Source: Strigamia acuminata (taxonomy: Eukaryota > Arthropoda > Chilopoda > Geophilomorpha > Linotaeniidae). Taken from it: DNA of 64,000 nt. The stretch lies in assembly GCA_949358305.1 (NCBI GenBank), contig OX442315.1, forward strand, positions 7,962,427 to 8,026,426, given 5' to 3'. The position numbers and the translations under genes were made by a program. The notes under the pieces were generated by a model. The model ran no database searches. It saw nothing but the letters and a program-made list of their open reading frames with translations, and was not told the DNA's origin. This document shows, in pieces, positions 29,929 through 41,836 of this stretch; the first letter of the stretch is position 1, and the number at the start of each line of letters is the position of its first letter.

Positions 29929-31101
29929 ATGCCGTACCGGAAATCAGTTCCGACTCTGGAAGAAATGTGTTTAAATACCGCAACTACCAATTTCGTTACG
30001 TTGCAACACGAATTAGCGGATCAGCCATCCGAAATCATCAACATGATATACGAACGAATGTGTCGGCAATTTCCGGATATAGATTTGCCTCCGGAAATCT
30101 TCATAAATTCCGGCACCAAATCAATACGGAAAATCTACAACTTTGGTCTGTCCGTCGATGACTTATTGGATAAAATAGGCGCCGTGTGTAAAAACCTCTT
30201 AATCTTAGAGTTAGATTTTTTCTGGGCAGACTTGTGTTCACAATCTCTAACAAAACTGACACTTTCACCACGACTTCAACATTTATTCTTGGACTACATA
30301 GAATGCACGGATCAATACGTAGCCGCAATCGGTCAAAATTGTCCGCAATTGACCAAACTTACTATTTGTGATTCTTCTATGGACGTAGATGCAGGATTTC
30401 GTTCATTAATCGGGTGCACGAAACTGACGTCTTTGGATCTCTCGGATTCCGGGCTGACAATCGACGTGTGTTTGTTCCTTCTAGACGGACTGCCTCTTTT
30501 GAAGGAGTTTCAAACAAAGCTCTCGTGGAGCGAGATAATTGGTGCTTTAAAACGACGATCAAACCCAACATCGCGCACCTACGTATTGGAGAAAACGTTA
30601 CACAAAGTCAATCGGGAAGACCTTATGTTTGTTGACATCACTTTCCTAAATTTACGTGAGTTATTTATTGATAGAATAGACGTGAATTTGGTCTCGGTAC
30701 TGTGCAGCAACAACATTAGCGTACTGCAACGACTGACCTCTCTACGACTTTATAACATTGCAGATGATATGAGTGAATTTCAATTGAAAACTCTTCTGCA
30801 GCAGTGTGCGAATTTAGAAGTTTTAAATGTTATAGATTGTGCTATTCTTACTGACAATTTGCTTCTGGATCTTGCCGGATCGAATGGCTTTAAACATCTG
30901 AGGCTTTTGAGGTTATATCGTTGCGATTCGGTTAGTTTGGTTTCGATCATGAGATTGGTGGAAATGCGAAGTCCGTTGAAGGAGTTGATGTGGCAACAGT
31001 GCGCTAATATGGGAGATTCCGCTTACGTATCGATCAAAAGTTATGCGAAAAATCACAACTTGGATTTGACGGTTGATTTAATTCCCGAGTGGTACCCATA
31101 A
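29929..31101 (+). CDS. LRR protein with BC-box-like N-terminus (family member 1), 390 aa
   Basis: Intronless frame. I start it at the ATG of MPYRKSVP because the same N-terminus opens every paralogue. The upstream in-frame GTG at 29914 is not a eukaryotic start. Residues 8-55 (SVPTLEEMCLNT...LADQPSEIINMIYERM) resemble the VHL/BC-box-like entry of ZYG11/ZER1-type proteins, where CxxxLxxNh is followed by a P-x-Eh helix that binds Elongin/Cullin-2. From about 95 to 370 run irregular AMN1/FBXL-like leucine-rich repeats (PRLQHL, CPQLTKL, CTKLTSLDLS, LLKEF, NLEVLNVIDC, LRLLRL). No signal peptide or membrane span. AATAAA at 31187, 86 bases after the stop. Substrate-receptor role inferred, not shown. 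Confidence 0.85.
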   Translation: MPYRKSVPTLEEMCLNTATTNFVTLQHELADQPSEIINMIYERMCRQFPDIDLPPEIFINSGTKSIRKIYNFGLSVDDLLDKIGAVCKNLLILELDFFWADLCSQSLTKLTLSPRLQHLFLDYIECTDQYVAAIGQNCPQLTKLTICDSSMDVDAGFRSLIGCTKLTSLDLSDSGLTIDVCLFLLDGLPLLKEFQTKLSWSEIIGALKRRSNPTSRTYVLEKTLHKVNREDLMFVDITFLNLRELFIDRIDVNLVSVLCSNNISVLQRLTSLRLYNIADDMSEFQLKTLLQQCANLEVLNVIDCAILTDNLLLDLAGSNGFKHLRLLRLYRCDSVSLVSIMRLVEMRSPLKELMWQQCANMGDSAYVSIKSYAKNHNLDLTVDLIPEWYP

Positions 31102-31192
31102 TTTATTTTTGGCCAACAAACAATTTTGCATATCGACCAATTTTTATTTCTGTTTCGGTATTTTTCAAACATCTTTTTTTATAGACAATAAA

Positions 31193-33984
31193 CTTAAATA
31201 TTTTAACAAAAGCTACTCTTAGTCTTTATTACATTTTTTACTTATTTCTGATTTTTTATGACAATTTTTGTACACTTCTGGTTCTGCGTCGTCCAATACC
31301 GTCCAAATCCAAAACCGCTACTGAATGTTGACTCTTTTACTCACCAATGACAATTAGTGGATTCTTTAGCATCTTTGATTCCATGTATGGCAGTTATTCA
31401 TACACAGCAAAAGCAGAGAATTATTTATCAATTTGAAATCCTTCTTTCCAATTTGTAGTAATTTATTTATATTTATTTATATGAGCTGTTGAGCATTGAA
31501 TATTTAATAAAATAATACGGAGTATTTCCATTTGCTAATCTAGCGGAGAATGGAGCTGGTTTTGATTGAAGAGCTTTGGTAATTGAGGTAATTGGATGTA
31601 GAAAAATGAGATTTTCTGCTCTGCATGAACTGAAATGACGCTGAACCCATTTATTTCCATTGGGTTTGAAGGTAGGAAAAAGAGAAATGGAAATTGAGTG
31701 AATGTACAAAACATTAGATAAATTAAATGCAAAATGGATTGATTATTTTGACTTTTTGATCACCATCCAAAACATTTTCTTTCCTTTAACTATTTACTTG
31801 AATCTGCTTTGAATGGAAGAGAGACCGGTTTTTGCAAAACGGTAATGATAAAGTATGCGAAGAATGTGATATGAAAAATGTATAATGAGAATATGGATTT
31901 TGCGCTTTCCTTTGAGTTCCAGGTTCACTTATTTCAATTTGGAGGTGAAAGAAGTGAATAACATTTGTACCTTTTTTCAATTACTGCTTTGGAGACTTAA
32001 AGTTGCTTGAACTATACCATCAATCAAAAGTTTAGTTATTGTGGATTTTTCCATAGTGGCTGAAGAATAGGCCTACTTCTAGCGAGCATTTTAGGGAATA
32101 AATAATTGTTGCATGATTTAAGGTGACCTTGACCCGCTTTTGTACTGTACAAAGTCCACGTCCGTTTTTGTGATTCACCAGCACAGGCTGACCGCAAGAG
32201 TCTTGTGGACATAAATCCTGCGCATAGATTATTCGTGCAGTAATTTTAATGTTTTCGACACCAACAAAACTAAATTCGGCACTACTGTTTGTTCTTTAAA
32301 TGACATTTATTTGTTTTAATTAGAAAAATTTTGTAGGGTTTGAATTTCATCATTTTATTTTTTTTAACGTTAAAAAATACATACGGCGGAGGAGACTCTC
32401 ATTCGGGATTTGCTCCAACTGGATCAAGGTGACACAAAATACCCAACAAAGCTGAGTGAAGTATGTTACACTAAACCTCTTAAAGCCTATCTGCATGGAA
32501 AGAAGAGGAGTTTCATGCTACTCGATGCTTCAAGAAGTTTTGAAGTTTACTATTTCTTCTCTCGTTTTTTATTTTTAAAAACGGATCAAATTTCAGATTA
32601 AATGGGGACGGTGTATAAATTGTCAATGTCTTCAGGGGTAACCACGAGGAGGTAGAGAGTTGGATTTTATCGGCAAACGCCTTTATGGATCTGTGTACGG
32701 GTACTTGTATAGAAAACTTATTTTTGATTGATCGTCAAAATGATGTAATGCATTTCAACGGCAATGGCGTTATCGGCTTTCAAAATGGAAGTAGTTAGCG
32801 CCATTTCGGTGAACCCAACAACTGGTGGATCAAATTCCGGCGAAGAATTATAGAACGATTTTTCTGACAATAGCAAAACTTCTGGAAATCTTGACAGTCA
32901 ATAAATGAGTTTTATAAATTGTGAAAAATTGATTAGACTGCAGCAACAGCTCCTTGTATGTTCTCAATTGACAGAGCCAATTTAATGTGATTCTTTAAGG
33001 TTTCACCGGTGAAGAAGATAACTGGTTGTGTGATGGATTAGTGGTCATCCAATCAGCATTGCTAAAGCAACTTGACTTGGTAATCCTCCAGCATGATGAA
33101 ATCCAATTTGCTGACTAGTCATTTTGCTGCCAAGTTGCACACAAATTGCTCAGACAATTGCTGGGCACTGATTTGCCAGTCTATTTTCCACATTGGGTTT
33201 TCCAAATTTGTCCAAACCTCAGCTTCAGCTATGAATAATCATTTTGCCCTTTGTAAAGAGGAATGCTTATCGATTTTTTTTAGTACAAGGAGAGCACTTA
33301 CTCCTAGACAACTTGAATAAAGATTAAAGGTCATAAAATATAAATACAGTGTCTTGTGTGGTGCATCCAGCGTTATCGTGATGACCCCAATGTGTTGATA
33401 ACACCCGACCATGCTAGCAGAATGCCCAGCCCTTGGAACTTTATAATTGGTTGATCTAATCACATGATCTATCAATATCCACATTTTTTTTTGCTTTTTT
33501 TGACTATCAAAATGACTACCAAAATATCTGATCTTTCTTCTCTAGGAAAAGTATTATTGTATTGATCGTCCGACAAATAATCAGTATCTTGATTGCTCTT
33601 CCAAGAAAGCCCATAACTTAGTGCTGAAGAGACACTTTTGACAGTTTTATGTTATTGCTTTTCTCACTTTGATGTGCATTGTAAAATTTCATTTCCAAAT
33701 AATCTCCCTTGAACTCCTGCCATCGCTTTAGCACAGCAGTTTGAACTATGTTAATAGACCGACCAGCAGTGTTGGACACGAGAACCAACAATTTGCGCCT
33801 CCAATAAAAAATTTATAATAACGAGAAGGAACGATGTGAACTTTTTATGCGTCACGTTTTGCTGTTTGGATGAACAAACGTAACTACAAGTACATCTATG
33901 GTTTCACGAACAAGTTCTTAGTAGCTGAAACGTCCCAAAGGGGCGCTGAAATCCGTATTAATAAATAACGTATGACAAACGTAC
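31193..33984. other. intergenic stretch between LRR genes 1 and 2
   Basis: About 2.8 kb with no convincing gene. Frames at 31473-31980, 32410-32601 and 33093-33484 are short and lack domain signatures. A 27-base segment at 32644-32670 recurs exactly at 54911-54937. Confidence 0.4.
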
Positions 33985-34069
33985 GTTCGTCTTACGTTTT
34001 TCTCTGGATATACAAATAGTTTGGTCGTGAGAGTTTCACAATTCATTCAATTGTAAGTGTTTAGTCAAC

Positions 34070-35221
34070 ATGCCGCACAGGAAATCAGTTCCGAGTCTGC
34101 AAGAAATGTGTTTAGATACCGTAATCAATAATTTCGGTGAGATGAAACCCAAATTAGCGGATCAGCCATCCCTGTTTAAGAATATGATATACAAACAAAT
34201 GTGTCAGCATTCTCTAGACACCGGTCACGAAATATTCATTCATTCCGGCACCGATTCACTCCAGAGTTTGCACAGGTTTGATCTGCCCATGGATCTTTTA
34301 TTGGACAAAATAGGCCGCGTTTGTAAAAATCTCGTAGGTTTACACATTGATCCATTAGATGAAGGAATTTCTTCGCAATCTCTGCTCAAACTGTTGCAAA
34401 ACTTACCACGACTTCAGCATTTATCCCTGCACGGCGTAAAGTGCACGGATCAAATTCTATCCGCAATCGGTCAAAATTGTCGGCAATTGACGCGCCTCTC
34501 TTGCGCTGATTGTGTTGCAGTTACAGGCGCAGGATTTCGCTCGTTAAGCGGATGTGCAAAACTGACGTATTTGGACACCGGTACCTTTGAACTCACGCCC
34601 AAAGTGTGTTTACTCATTCTAGACCAACTGCCTCTTTTGAAAGTGTTTAGAAATCCATGCTTGTCCGCGCTATATCGCGTTTTAAAACAACGTTCGAGAA
34701 CATTGCCCATTTATTTGGTGGAGGAAATGTCGTTTATGTTGACAGACATGGATGAGGAGGACGTTACGTTACTGAGCAGCAGTTTCCCACATGTACGTTA
34801 TTTAGATGTTGTGTTTCGTAATACAAAATCCGTTTCGGCATTGTGCGACAACAACATACTGCAACGACTAACCAGTCTGAGTCTGTATGGTGATTTTGCT
34901 GAATTTCAATTGCAAATGCTTCTACTTGGGTGTGAGAATTTAGAGGACTTATTAGTTACGAGTTGTGCGGCATTTACTGACAACTTGATTCTGAAGCTTG
35001 CCAAATTGAATTGTTTTGCTCGTCTAAAAGTTTTGAAATTACTGCGGTGCGATTCGGTTAGTTTGACGTCAATCATGAAGTTGATAGAAATGCGAAGTCC
35101 GTTGAGGAAAGTGACGTTCAAAACTTGTTCACATTTAGGTCATTCCGAATACGAAGCAATTAAAAGTTATGCGAAAAATCACAACTTGGATTTCAAAGTT
35201 TCTCACAATCTGTTGATTTAA
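34070..35221 (+). CDS. LRR protein with BC-box-like N-terminus (family member 2), 383 aa
   Basis: Second intact plus-strand member, starting MPHRKSVPSL at the position conserved in the family. It is more diverged from the others, in both the BC-box-like region (EMCLDTVINNF...LADQPSLFKNMIYKQM, residues 12-48) and the repeats (LPRLQHLSLHG, CRQLTRLSCADC, CAKLTYLDTG, LQRLTSLSLYG, NLEDLLVTSC, LKVLKLLRCDSV). The absolutely shared cores are CTDQ, AIGQNC and CDSVSL...MRSPL. Its AATAAA (35248-35253) comes only 27 bases after the stop. Upstream block at 33985-34010. No lesions seen, so it is probably functional. Confidence 0.85.
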   Translation: MPHRKSVPSLQEMCLDTVINNFGEMKPKLADQPSLFKNMIYKQMCQHSLDTGHEIFIHSGTDSLQSLHRFDLPMDLLLDKIGRVCKNLVGLHIDPLDEGISSQSLLKLLQNLPRLQHLSLHGVKCTDQILSAIGQNCRQLTRLSCADCVAVTGAGFRSLSGCAKLTYLDTGTFELTPKVCLLILDQLPLLKVFRNPCLSALYRVLKQRSRTLPIYLVEEMSFMLTDMDEEDVTLLSSSFPHVRYLDVVFRNTKSVSALCDNNILQRLTSLSLYGDFAEFQLQMLLLGCENLEDLLVTSCAAFTDNLILKLAKLNCFARLKVLKLLRCDSVSLTSIMKLIEMRSPLRKVTFKTCSHLGHSEYEAIKSYAKNHNLDFKVSHNLLI

Positions 35222-35253
35222 CAACTCCAAATGTATTGAGAAGATGAATAAAG

Positions 35254-36383
35254 TTGCTTTCGTTGATAGATGTTCTTGGATTTCGTCAGATTTAGTCAGA
35301 TTGGCAATGAAACATGCGTACGCAGTGATTGCTGCGATCCGGGTTTTTATCCACTTAATTTCTAATAAATTAAGCAGAAACCGCAGGTGAATGCTATAAA
35401 AGACTTACAATCGGCGGCCTTAAATTATCTAGGGTTAAGTTTAAGGAAAAGAAATAAAAAGACAGTTTATAGTATAAAAATCACAATATATATTTATTCG
35501 TTTATTAATTACAATGACTAGTTAAAATAATACGATTTAGAAGCGAGAAATATCACAAATGCGACAAGTCGCGAAGTAAAATGAGCGGGAACGATGGAAG
35601 AGCTTGCAACGACTGTTGCAAGCTACAAAGCGCGGCGAATGCGCTTGACAACACAAGTTGTTAGGAAAATGGCTTCCGCTATTTTCCTCGTCTTCACTCA
35701 CACATACGATGATCCTAGGATGAAGGTTCACGGCGAGTCTTCCACACGCTGCTGCGACGGCGATGGTTCACGCGACACGGGAAACTTCTCGTTACGATAG
35801 CTGGAATTAGCGACGGCTAATCCAAGCTGAATTGCTGGCTTTGTGCTTTGGGTGGCACAAAGATAGCAGGTGAAACTGAGTAACAACGATCCTCTATCAA
35901 TACTTTTCTTTCAGGAGCAAAAGCAGTGATGTTGAGGTTGTTGTTGTATTTTTCAGAGTCCCGATTTGAGCCAAGGCGCGAGCCTGGCACGCTTCAATAT
36001 TGCGCAGAAAACCTGCGCACTTAGCTCAAATGGGTGCAACTAGTGGTTATTACACCATATTGCACCATAACGGTTAATAACCGTCTTCACCCCGGACAAC
36101 CTGGGGTGATATGTGCCTAGAGAGGATTTCTCCCCTCGGTCACATGATCTGACTTGGCGTGTGCCACAGTCAAATTAATTAGAAGACAATTAATTTTATC
36201 TTCTAAGTTGGTGAATATTTTGAGATCACCACATGATTTACATTGAAACAGTGATTATTTATTCAAAACAGGATATGTAATTTGCATATCCTGTACGTAT
36301 TCCAAAATAGAATCGTTCGTTTACATTGTGGGTCACCGAAGTGCCGGTGTGCTGAGTTCCATGTTGAAAGCAAAGCTGTGAAT
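35254..36383. other. intergenic stretch, possible decayed LTR
   Basis: No gene. It is GC-richer than its surroundings. AATAAA-bearing T/A tracts on the minus strand (35460-35515, and 36240-36300 with GAATAAATAATCACTG) resemble the poly(A) part of LTRs. The latter motif recurs in opposite orientation at 61940-61965. A solo or decayed LTR is possible, but I could not find matching ends or a target duplication. Confidence 0.3.
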
Positions 36384-36503
36384 ATGGCGGGTGTTGACAA
36401 GTCTGGTGATTTATTGACTCGGTTGATCAATACTGATAATTCCCCAAGAGCTTCTGATATGATACTGACCAATTTGGGGGATCTGATAGGCGAAGCGATT
36501 TAA
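36384..36503 (+). CDS. possible small ORF or first exon, 39 aa
   Basis: ATG in good context (AATATGGCGG) opens a 39-codon frame with protein-like composition (VDKSGDLLTRLINTDNS...). It ends in TAA at 36501-36503. It could be a first coding exon whose donor I cannot place. No family recognised. Confidence 0.25.
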   Translation: MAGVDKSGDLLTRLINTDNSPRASDMILTNLGDLIGEAI

Positions 36504-37667
36504 GATTACTACATGTAGGTTTTTAAATTGCTGTCTAAAATTGAATTTTTGGCCTGGAAATAAATTTTTACGCCTAGAAATGAATATTTTTGCTTAAACA
36601 GTAATTTTTGGCCTAAAAATAAATTTTCTAGGCTAAAAAGATTTTTATTTGCTTAAAAATGAGTCTTTAAAACCAAATGAAATTGAGAGTTTACTATGTT
36701 TTAGCATATCCCCATAATAATTGAAATAATCTGCCTCTCTATCACTGCAAATGAAAGATTAGACAGATTTTAATCTGTGCAATTGTTTTCTTAAAAGAGC
36801 TAAACGAGAACACATTTGACAGTTATTGTGAGCACATGCACTTTAGTTGTTGAGATTATGTGGTCTCTAATGCAAATTCAGCTAACTACTCCACGAAAAG
36901 AACTGAATTGCAAGTGAGAGCTTCACAACTCAAACTGAAGCCTTGTTGGGCTTAACTGGTTTGTCACAAGTTTAAAACTATTTCATAATTATAATTGCGT
37001 TTTTTTTAAGATTACAGACAGTGTGAGCTTGTTATTATACCCTGATTGCTTGTCATAAAAGGAATATTTATGATTCAGGTAATGGAAAATAAAATTTTAA
37101 TGATTTCAATTTGTAATATCTGTTTATTGATAATTAATGATTAAAAGATCATATTTTCCAGTTTGTGAAATGTGTGGAAATGTATGGGTTTGACACCAGA
37201 TGGCAAAATAATTCAAAACTAGAAAATTTATATTTATTAAATATGGGATTGGTTTTATCAATTGTACTTAATTAGATTATTATTGTTGGAGGTAGATGAA
37301 GTAAAAAGTTGACACATTTTGTAGTGTAACATTTTAATTTGATTCTAGAATTTGTTTCACCATCATATCGTTGCGAGTTTTTATCACTGCCTTCAGTTGA
37401 TTTTGCTCATTTTTTGTGTCGAGGCTATGATCACAGGATTCAAGATAATTGGATTCAGGATTTATGAATCCTCTGCATATTTTCAGGATATGTTGAATTT
37501 TCATGGAAAATTCTATGGATTTATTTTTATGGGATTTATTTTGAGATTTAACTTATTTTGAATTTTTATTAAAAAAATTATTTAGCAGAGATTACAGAAA
37601 AATCAAATTATATATCAACTTGATTAACTGGCCACCGGGAGCGCAGGACACCCAAACGACGTTTGAC
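36504..37667. other. AT-rich stretch before the broken LRR gene
   Basis: No gene. 36535-36670 again carries the TTTTAGGC/GGCCTAAAA motif series, here with unit about 20-25 bases and highly degenerate. Confidence 0.4.
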
Positions 37668-38436
37668 GAACGTCTTACGTTTTTCTCGGCTGGATAGACA
37701 TTAGACAAACAGTTTGGTTGGACGAGCTTGAATTAATTCGATCGCCGTTTACAGTCAACATGCCGTACAGGAAATCAGTTTCAACTCTTCAAGAGTTTTG
37801 TTTGCAGACGATAACCAAGAATTTCTATGTGATTAAGTAGAAATTAGCGGAACAACCACTCATCTTTCGCGATATAATATACGAACGTATGTGTCGCCAA
37901 TATTCGTTCATCTATCGATGTTTGCCACCGGAAATATTCATTCATTCCGCCACGAAATCACTCAAGCAATTGAAAATGATCGATCTGCCCTTTGATCTTT
38001 TAATGGTCAGAATAGCCCGCGTTTGTGAAAACCTTCTCAATCTACACATTGAAGGAATTGAAGGAATTTGTCCACAACGTCTAACCGGAGTGTTGCCGCG
38101 TTTACCACTACTTCAACAATTGTCTTTGCACGTAGAGTGCACGGATCAACTCGTAGCGGCAATCGTTGACAATTGTCCGCTATTGACGCATCTTTCTATT
38201 CGTTCCAGCAGTTCAATTACGGATGCAGGATATCGTTTATTTGGCCGATGCACGAATCTAACGTTTTTGGATATCTGCTTTCCCTCAATGACGACTGAGC
38301 CGTGTTTATTCATTCTCGACGAATTGCCCCTTTTGAAGGTGTTTAAAAATCGCTGCTGCCACGAGCTATTGCGTCTTCTAAAAGAACGTTCAAACACAAC
38401 AATGCGCACGTATTTGTTGGAGGAAATGGCACACTT

Positions 38437-39436
38437 TGTCGCGCTCAACTCTAACTGTCGCTAACTCGTGGTATGAGTCACTCTCTAATCTCGCAATACC
38501 GCTTTACTCAAGCGGTTACCCAAATAATGTGAAACGGCAAACAATGTAAAATGATAAATATAATAAATGTATTTATTATACGGAAATGTACAGGTAAAAG
38601 GGATAAAATATGTCAGGGAATAAAAAGGTAAAAGGTTGGGGTGTGTGAAGTTGGCGGGAAACTGGTCGAGGTCGTCCTTTGTTGGCGCTCTGGATCCAAG
38701 ATGGCATCCGCGTGGCAACGTGGTGTCGTCTTGGGCCGGCGTGGCAATGAATGGCGTCCTCGTCTCACGTTTCTCGTTCGGTCCTTCGGGCTCACGCTGG
38801 TCGGGCGCGAGTGAATGCCTAAAAGGTCTTACTTCTGGTCTGTTGTCTAGGTTTAGGGTTTTGTGTAGGTGTCCGGCGATCACACAGCGGCGGACGCTTG
38901 GTGGTTCCCGGCGATACACACAGCGGCGGGAACGCTCGTCGTGGTTACTGCAATTTAGGCTTGTGCGACCGTTTGTCTGCACAACTCGCTAAATTGGAGT
39001 AGGTTTACTATTTCTAGCTGGCTTGCTAAAATAGTGTGGTAATCTTGTTTCGCAGGTTACTCTGCGGAGGTTAACACAAATCAATCGTACTCACGTTGAA
39101 AGTCCCTTGTCCTAGGTCACTCCTGAAGTCTTTGTACTTAGGCTTGATCGTTTTAGGACGTTTGGCTTTTACGTGTATCTTGGTTGATTTTTGTGTTGGT
39201 TCTGCCCGCTCAGTGCAAGGCGAATTCCTTTGCACAAAGCGGGGGGGTGACAGGTGACTAAAGCCACCCAATAGTGGAGAAGACGAATCTCCCCCACTCC
39301 CCCAGGGCAGACGCCCGTCCATTGACTGGATGTCAATGCTCTGAGGGAAGGGAGGCGCGCGTGCGACTCCCCTTCTTTACCCGTATGTAGGCCACGAGAG
39401 AAACTCTTCGTGTCCCACCCCAGTCGGGTCACCACA
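38437..39436 (-). repeat. 3' LTR of the 13.5-kb gypsy element
   Basis: 1000 bp. Differs from the 5' LTR at about 38583 (A versus G) and about 38787 (C versus T). The minus strand carries AATAAATAC at about 38565-38573. The purine tract just inside (minus strand GGGAGGGGGACG, 39437-39448) is the polypurine tract. Confidence 0.93.
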
Positions 39437-39475
39437 CGTCCCCCTCCCAGCTCTGACCGCTGGTGTTCGGAGCGA

Positions 39476-41836
39476 TCAATCCTTCTTGCTGGGACCCGAC
39501 GCTGGATCCATCGCCTGGGCGAAACTCACTCCAGGGACGGGCGGCTCAGCGCCGGGCGGCACAACGCCGGGCGGCAAAACCAGATCTCCAACCAAGGCTG
39601 AAGACTGGTCGCGGGGGTCCTCGTGCTCGGAAATAAAGCACAATTCGTGGCCGCCGGCTGGCTCGTACGGGGCACGTCTCCTCTCATGCAGCCACACCCG
39701 CGGAATGAACGCCGAAAACCCGGAATTGGTGTGCCGGATTGCGTTCGCCTCCGCGGCCGTTCGAGGCGCACGGTGGGCCCTCAGCAAACGCTGATGGAGG
39801 ATCAAATCGGTGGTCTGGCGCACCTGGTTGTGTAGCCAAACAAATACCGATTTTCCCTTGTCTCTCTGCGCGAGGATGAATTTTCGCGTCGCTGTCGTCA
39901 TCGACAGTTGAGAGAACTCGTCACATAGCTTCTCATAGTAGTTTGTCGGAGGCTTCGCCGCTTTCGCTGGCTTGGCGCTCTTCGAAACTACCGCCTGCTG
40001 GACAGTCTCTTCCCGCGCTTGTTGGGCTGCGGGAGGCGTCAGGCTCTGGCGAGCGGCGGACATCGTTGGTGGCGTCCGACATAACAAGCGTCTCGGCTTA
40101 CCCGCCGCATTTGATAGGACGGGTGTCTGTGGTGCCGCCGCTGGTGGCATCGGTGGCGGCGGCGGAGGTGGAGTTGGGGCTCCACGTGAAGCAGTCGAAG
40201 AGGCGGCGTCGCTCTCCATCGGCTCTTCACTCGTGACCATCATTGCGTGCGACTGCGCTGACGGTGTTGGCTCCCACGTGGCAACGGCGTGGCGGAAGGC
40301 CATGCTCCGCAACTTATACCCCTCCCATTCGGGGTTTACCACGTCCCGGGTCAGCTCGAAGCGAGTCATCGCCGGGTTGGGGAGAATGGCGCTCCATTCC
40401 CCAACGAGTGCGCGAGGTATCTGCACACCCTCTCTGTCTACTACGGACCAACAGGCCATCGCCTGTCGTCCGACCCCAAAGAGCGAAGGGGTCAATAGCT
40501 GGACCATGATCTTTGTCAAAGCCAGCTGTAGACTGCGCCGATTTACAGGGTTGCTGCGATCAGGATCTGCAGCGAACGCACGCGAGTGGTGTCGCATCAT
40601 CGAGATCCCCCACTCGATAAAATGACGCTGCGTGACGTCGGCGCCCTGCAAAGCAGCGGCGGCGGCCCTCGGGTCCTCCATCACAAATGCGAAGGCCAAG
40701 AGCTCTTCGATCGATGGATTGGCTGCTTCTCGAGCCAGCCGTGCGTTTTCGTCACGCTGTTCATACCACATCGCGGTGCGGTCGTGTCTTGCCTTGCTCG
40801 GGTAATATTCTCCGAAGCGGGCGTTATGGCATTCCCGCGCAATGCTCTGGTGAACGGGCAACATCACCGAGTTGTCGACGGCCAAGTTCGGCGTAGTGCT
40901 CGAACCCGGCATCGGCGGCGGCGGCGGAGGCTGCGTCGGCGGTGGCAGCGTCAAGGACTGCTGTGCCGGCAACGGTTGCGACGTCGATGGCTGCGTCGGC
41001 AACAGCAACGTCAAAGACTGTTGTGCTGGCGGTGGCAACGTCGCTTGTGCCTCAGTCGCCGTGACTTGAGGCGCCGGGGCGGACGTGACGGTGCTCGTCG
41101 GCGGAACGACGGCCGTGGGTCGCGAATTGACGTATTCGCTTAACCACCGTGCCACTTCGTGTGGAATCACGGTACCATCCTCGACGATGCCCATCTTGCG
41201 GGCGAACTGCATCGCGGGGTCGAAACGCGACAATTTCTTGCGTTTCATCTGAGTGATGATCTCGCGAAGGTCCCGCGTGTCTGGCGCTAGGACGCGACGC
41301 TCCCCGGAAGATCGGCCACTCGACTTTGATCGTGCCTCTCTCGCTTCCTTCGCTTCGATTGCTTTGAGAGCGTGTTCGGGAAGGGGAATTCCCCGCGCCT
41401 CGCAGCGAGCGAAATACCGCTCTTTGCGGTCTCGTTTCCGCTGCTCACGATGAGTCAGCGGGTGTCTGCCGCCACGGGGACGAGAGACTCGCTCTTCGTC
41501 ACCCGAAATCCAGACTTCTCGAGTCTCTTTACCGTCTTTCATCTGACGGTTGACGAACACCCTTGGTCTGGTGTAATTCGCGGGGTCGCGCGGTGGCTGC
41601 GCTGACGTTCCCGCTCCGTCGTTGACGGTCGAGTGCTGTTCGACGCACTGTTTCTTCGACCGTCCCGGGGAGCGCGATTCGCTGCCCCCGGCTCCCTTGG
41701 AGCGCTTGCGCTTCCTTGGGAAATTATACTTGGGGCCGAGAATTCCCAAATAGTGGAGTTGCCACATTTCAGCTTGTGACGTGAGAATCCCCATTCTCGG
41801 TCGCCACTGTGGCGTAACTTCTCCCTGCCGAATCTG
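39476..41836 (-). CDS. ORF3 main segment, Pro-rich protein of unknown family
   Basis: In frame with the preceding segment; the first ATG is at 41794 (772 codons from there). Numbering from that ATG: a basic patch at about 25-48 (RKRKRSK...RSKKQ), a long charged helix-prone region (90-210), a Pro/Thr/Gln-rich linker with repeated PAQQSLTL (225-300), a globular-looking Ala/Arg/Leu-rich middle (310-500, with HFIEWGISMMRHH), a second poly-Pro tract (about 540-560) and a C-terminal domain (about 610-740). No protease, polymerase, zinc-finger or envelope signature. It occupies the position of env in retrovirus-like elements. Its GC-rich codon use matches the element's gag and pol. Confidence 0.65.
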   Translation of the reverse strand, partial: QIRQGEVTPQWRPRMGILTSQAEMWQLHYLGILGPKYNFPRKRKRSKGAGGSESRSPGRSKKQCVEQHSTVNDGAGTSAQPPRDPANYTRPRVFVNRQMKDGKETREVWISGDEERVSRPRGGRHPLTHREQRKRDRKERYFARCEARGIPLPEHALKAIEAKEAREARSKSSGRSSGERRVLAPDTRDLREIITQMKRKKLSRFDPAMQFARKMGIVEDGTVIPHEVARWLSEYVNSRPTAVVPPTSTVTSAPAPQVTATEAQATLPPPAQQSLTLLLPTQPSTSQPLPAQQSLTLPPPTQPPPPPPMPGSSTTPNLAVDNSVMLPVHQSIARECHNARFGEYYPSKARHDRTAMWYEQRDENARLAREAANPSIEELLAFAFVMEDPRAAAAALQGADVTQRHFIEWGISMMRHHSRAFAADPDRSNPVNRRSLQLALTKIMVQLLTPSLFGVGRQAMACWSVVDREGVQIPRALVGEWSAILPNPAMTRFELTRDVVNPEWEGYKLRSMAFRHAVATWEPTPSAQSHAMMVTSEEPMESDAASSTASRGAPTPPPPPPPMPPAAAPQTPVLSNAAGKPRRLLCRTPPTMSAARQSLTPPAAQQAREETVQQAVVSKSAKPAKAAKPPTNYYEKLCDEFSQLSMTTATRKFILAQRDKGKSVFVWLHNQVRQTTDLILHQRLLRAHRAPRTAAEANAIRHTNSGFSAFIPRVWLHERRRAPYEPAGGHELCFISEHEDPRDQSSALVGDLVLPPGVVPPGAEPPVPGVSFAQAMDPASGPSKKD

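Noticed and set aside
35254-36300. Solo LTR
   Set aside because: Poly(A)-like tracts are suggestive, but I found no matched TG...CA ends or target duplication, so it is left as an unexplained stretch.
38613-39601. Frames of 60-165 codons in the 1000-bp LTR
   Set aside because: They occur in the same form in both LTRs, lie in regulatory sequence and resemble no protein.
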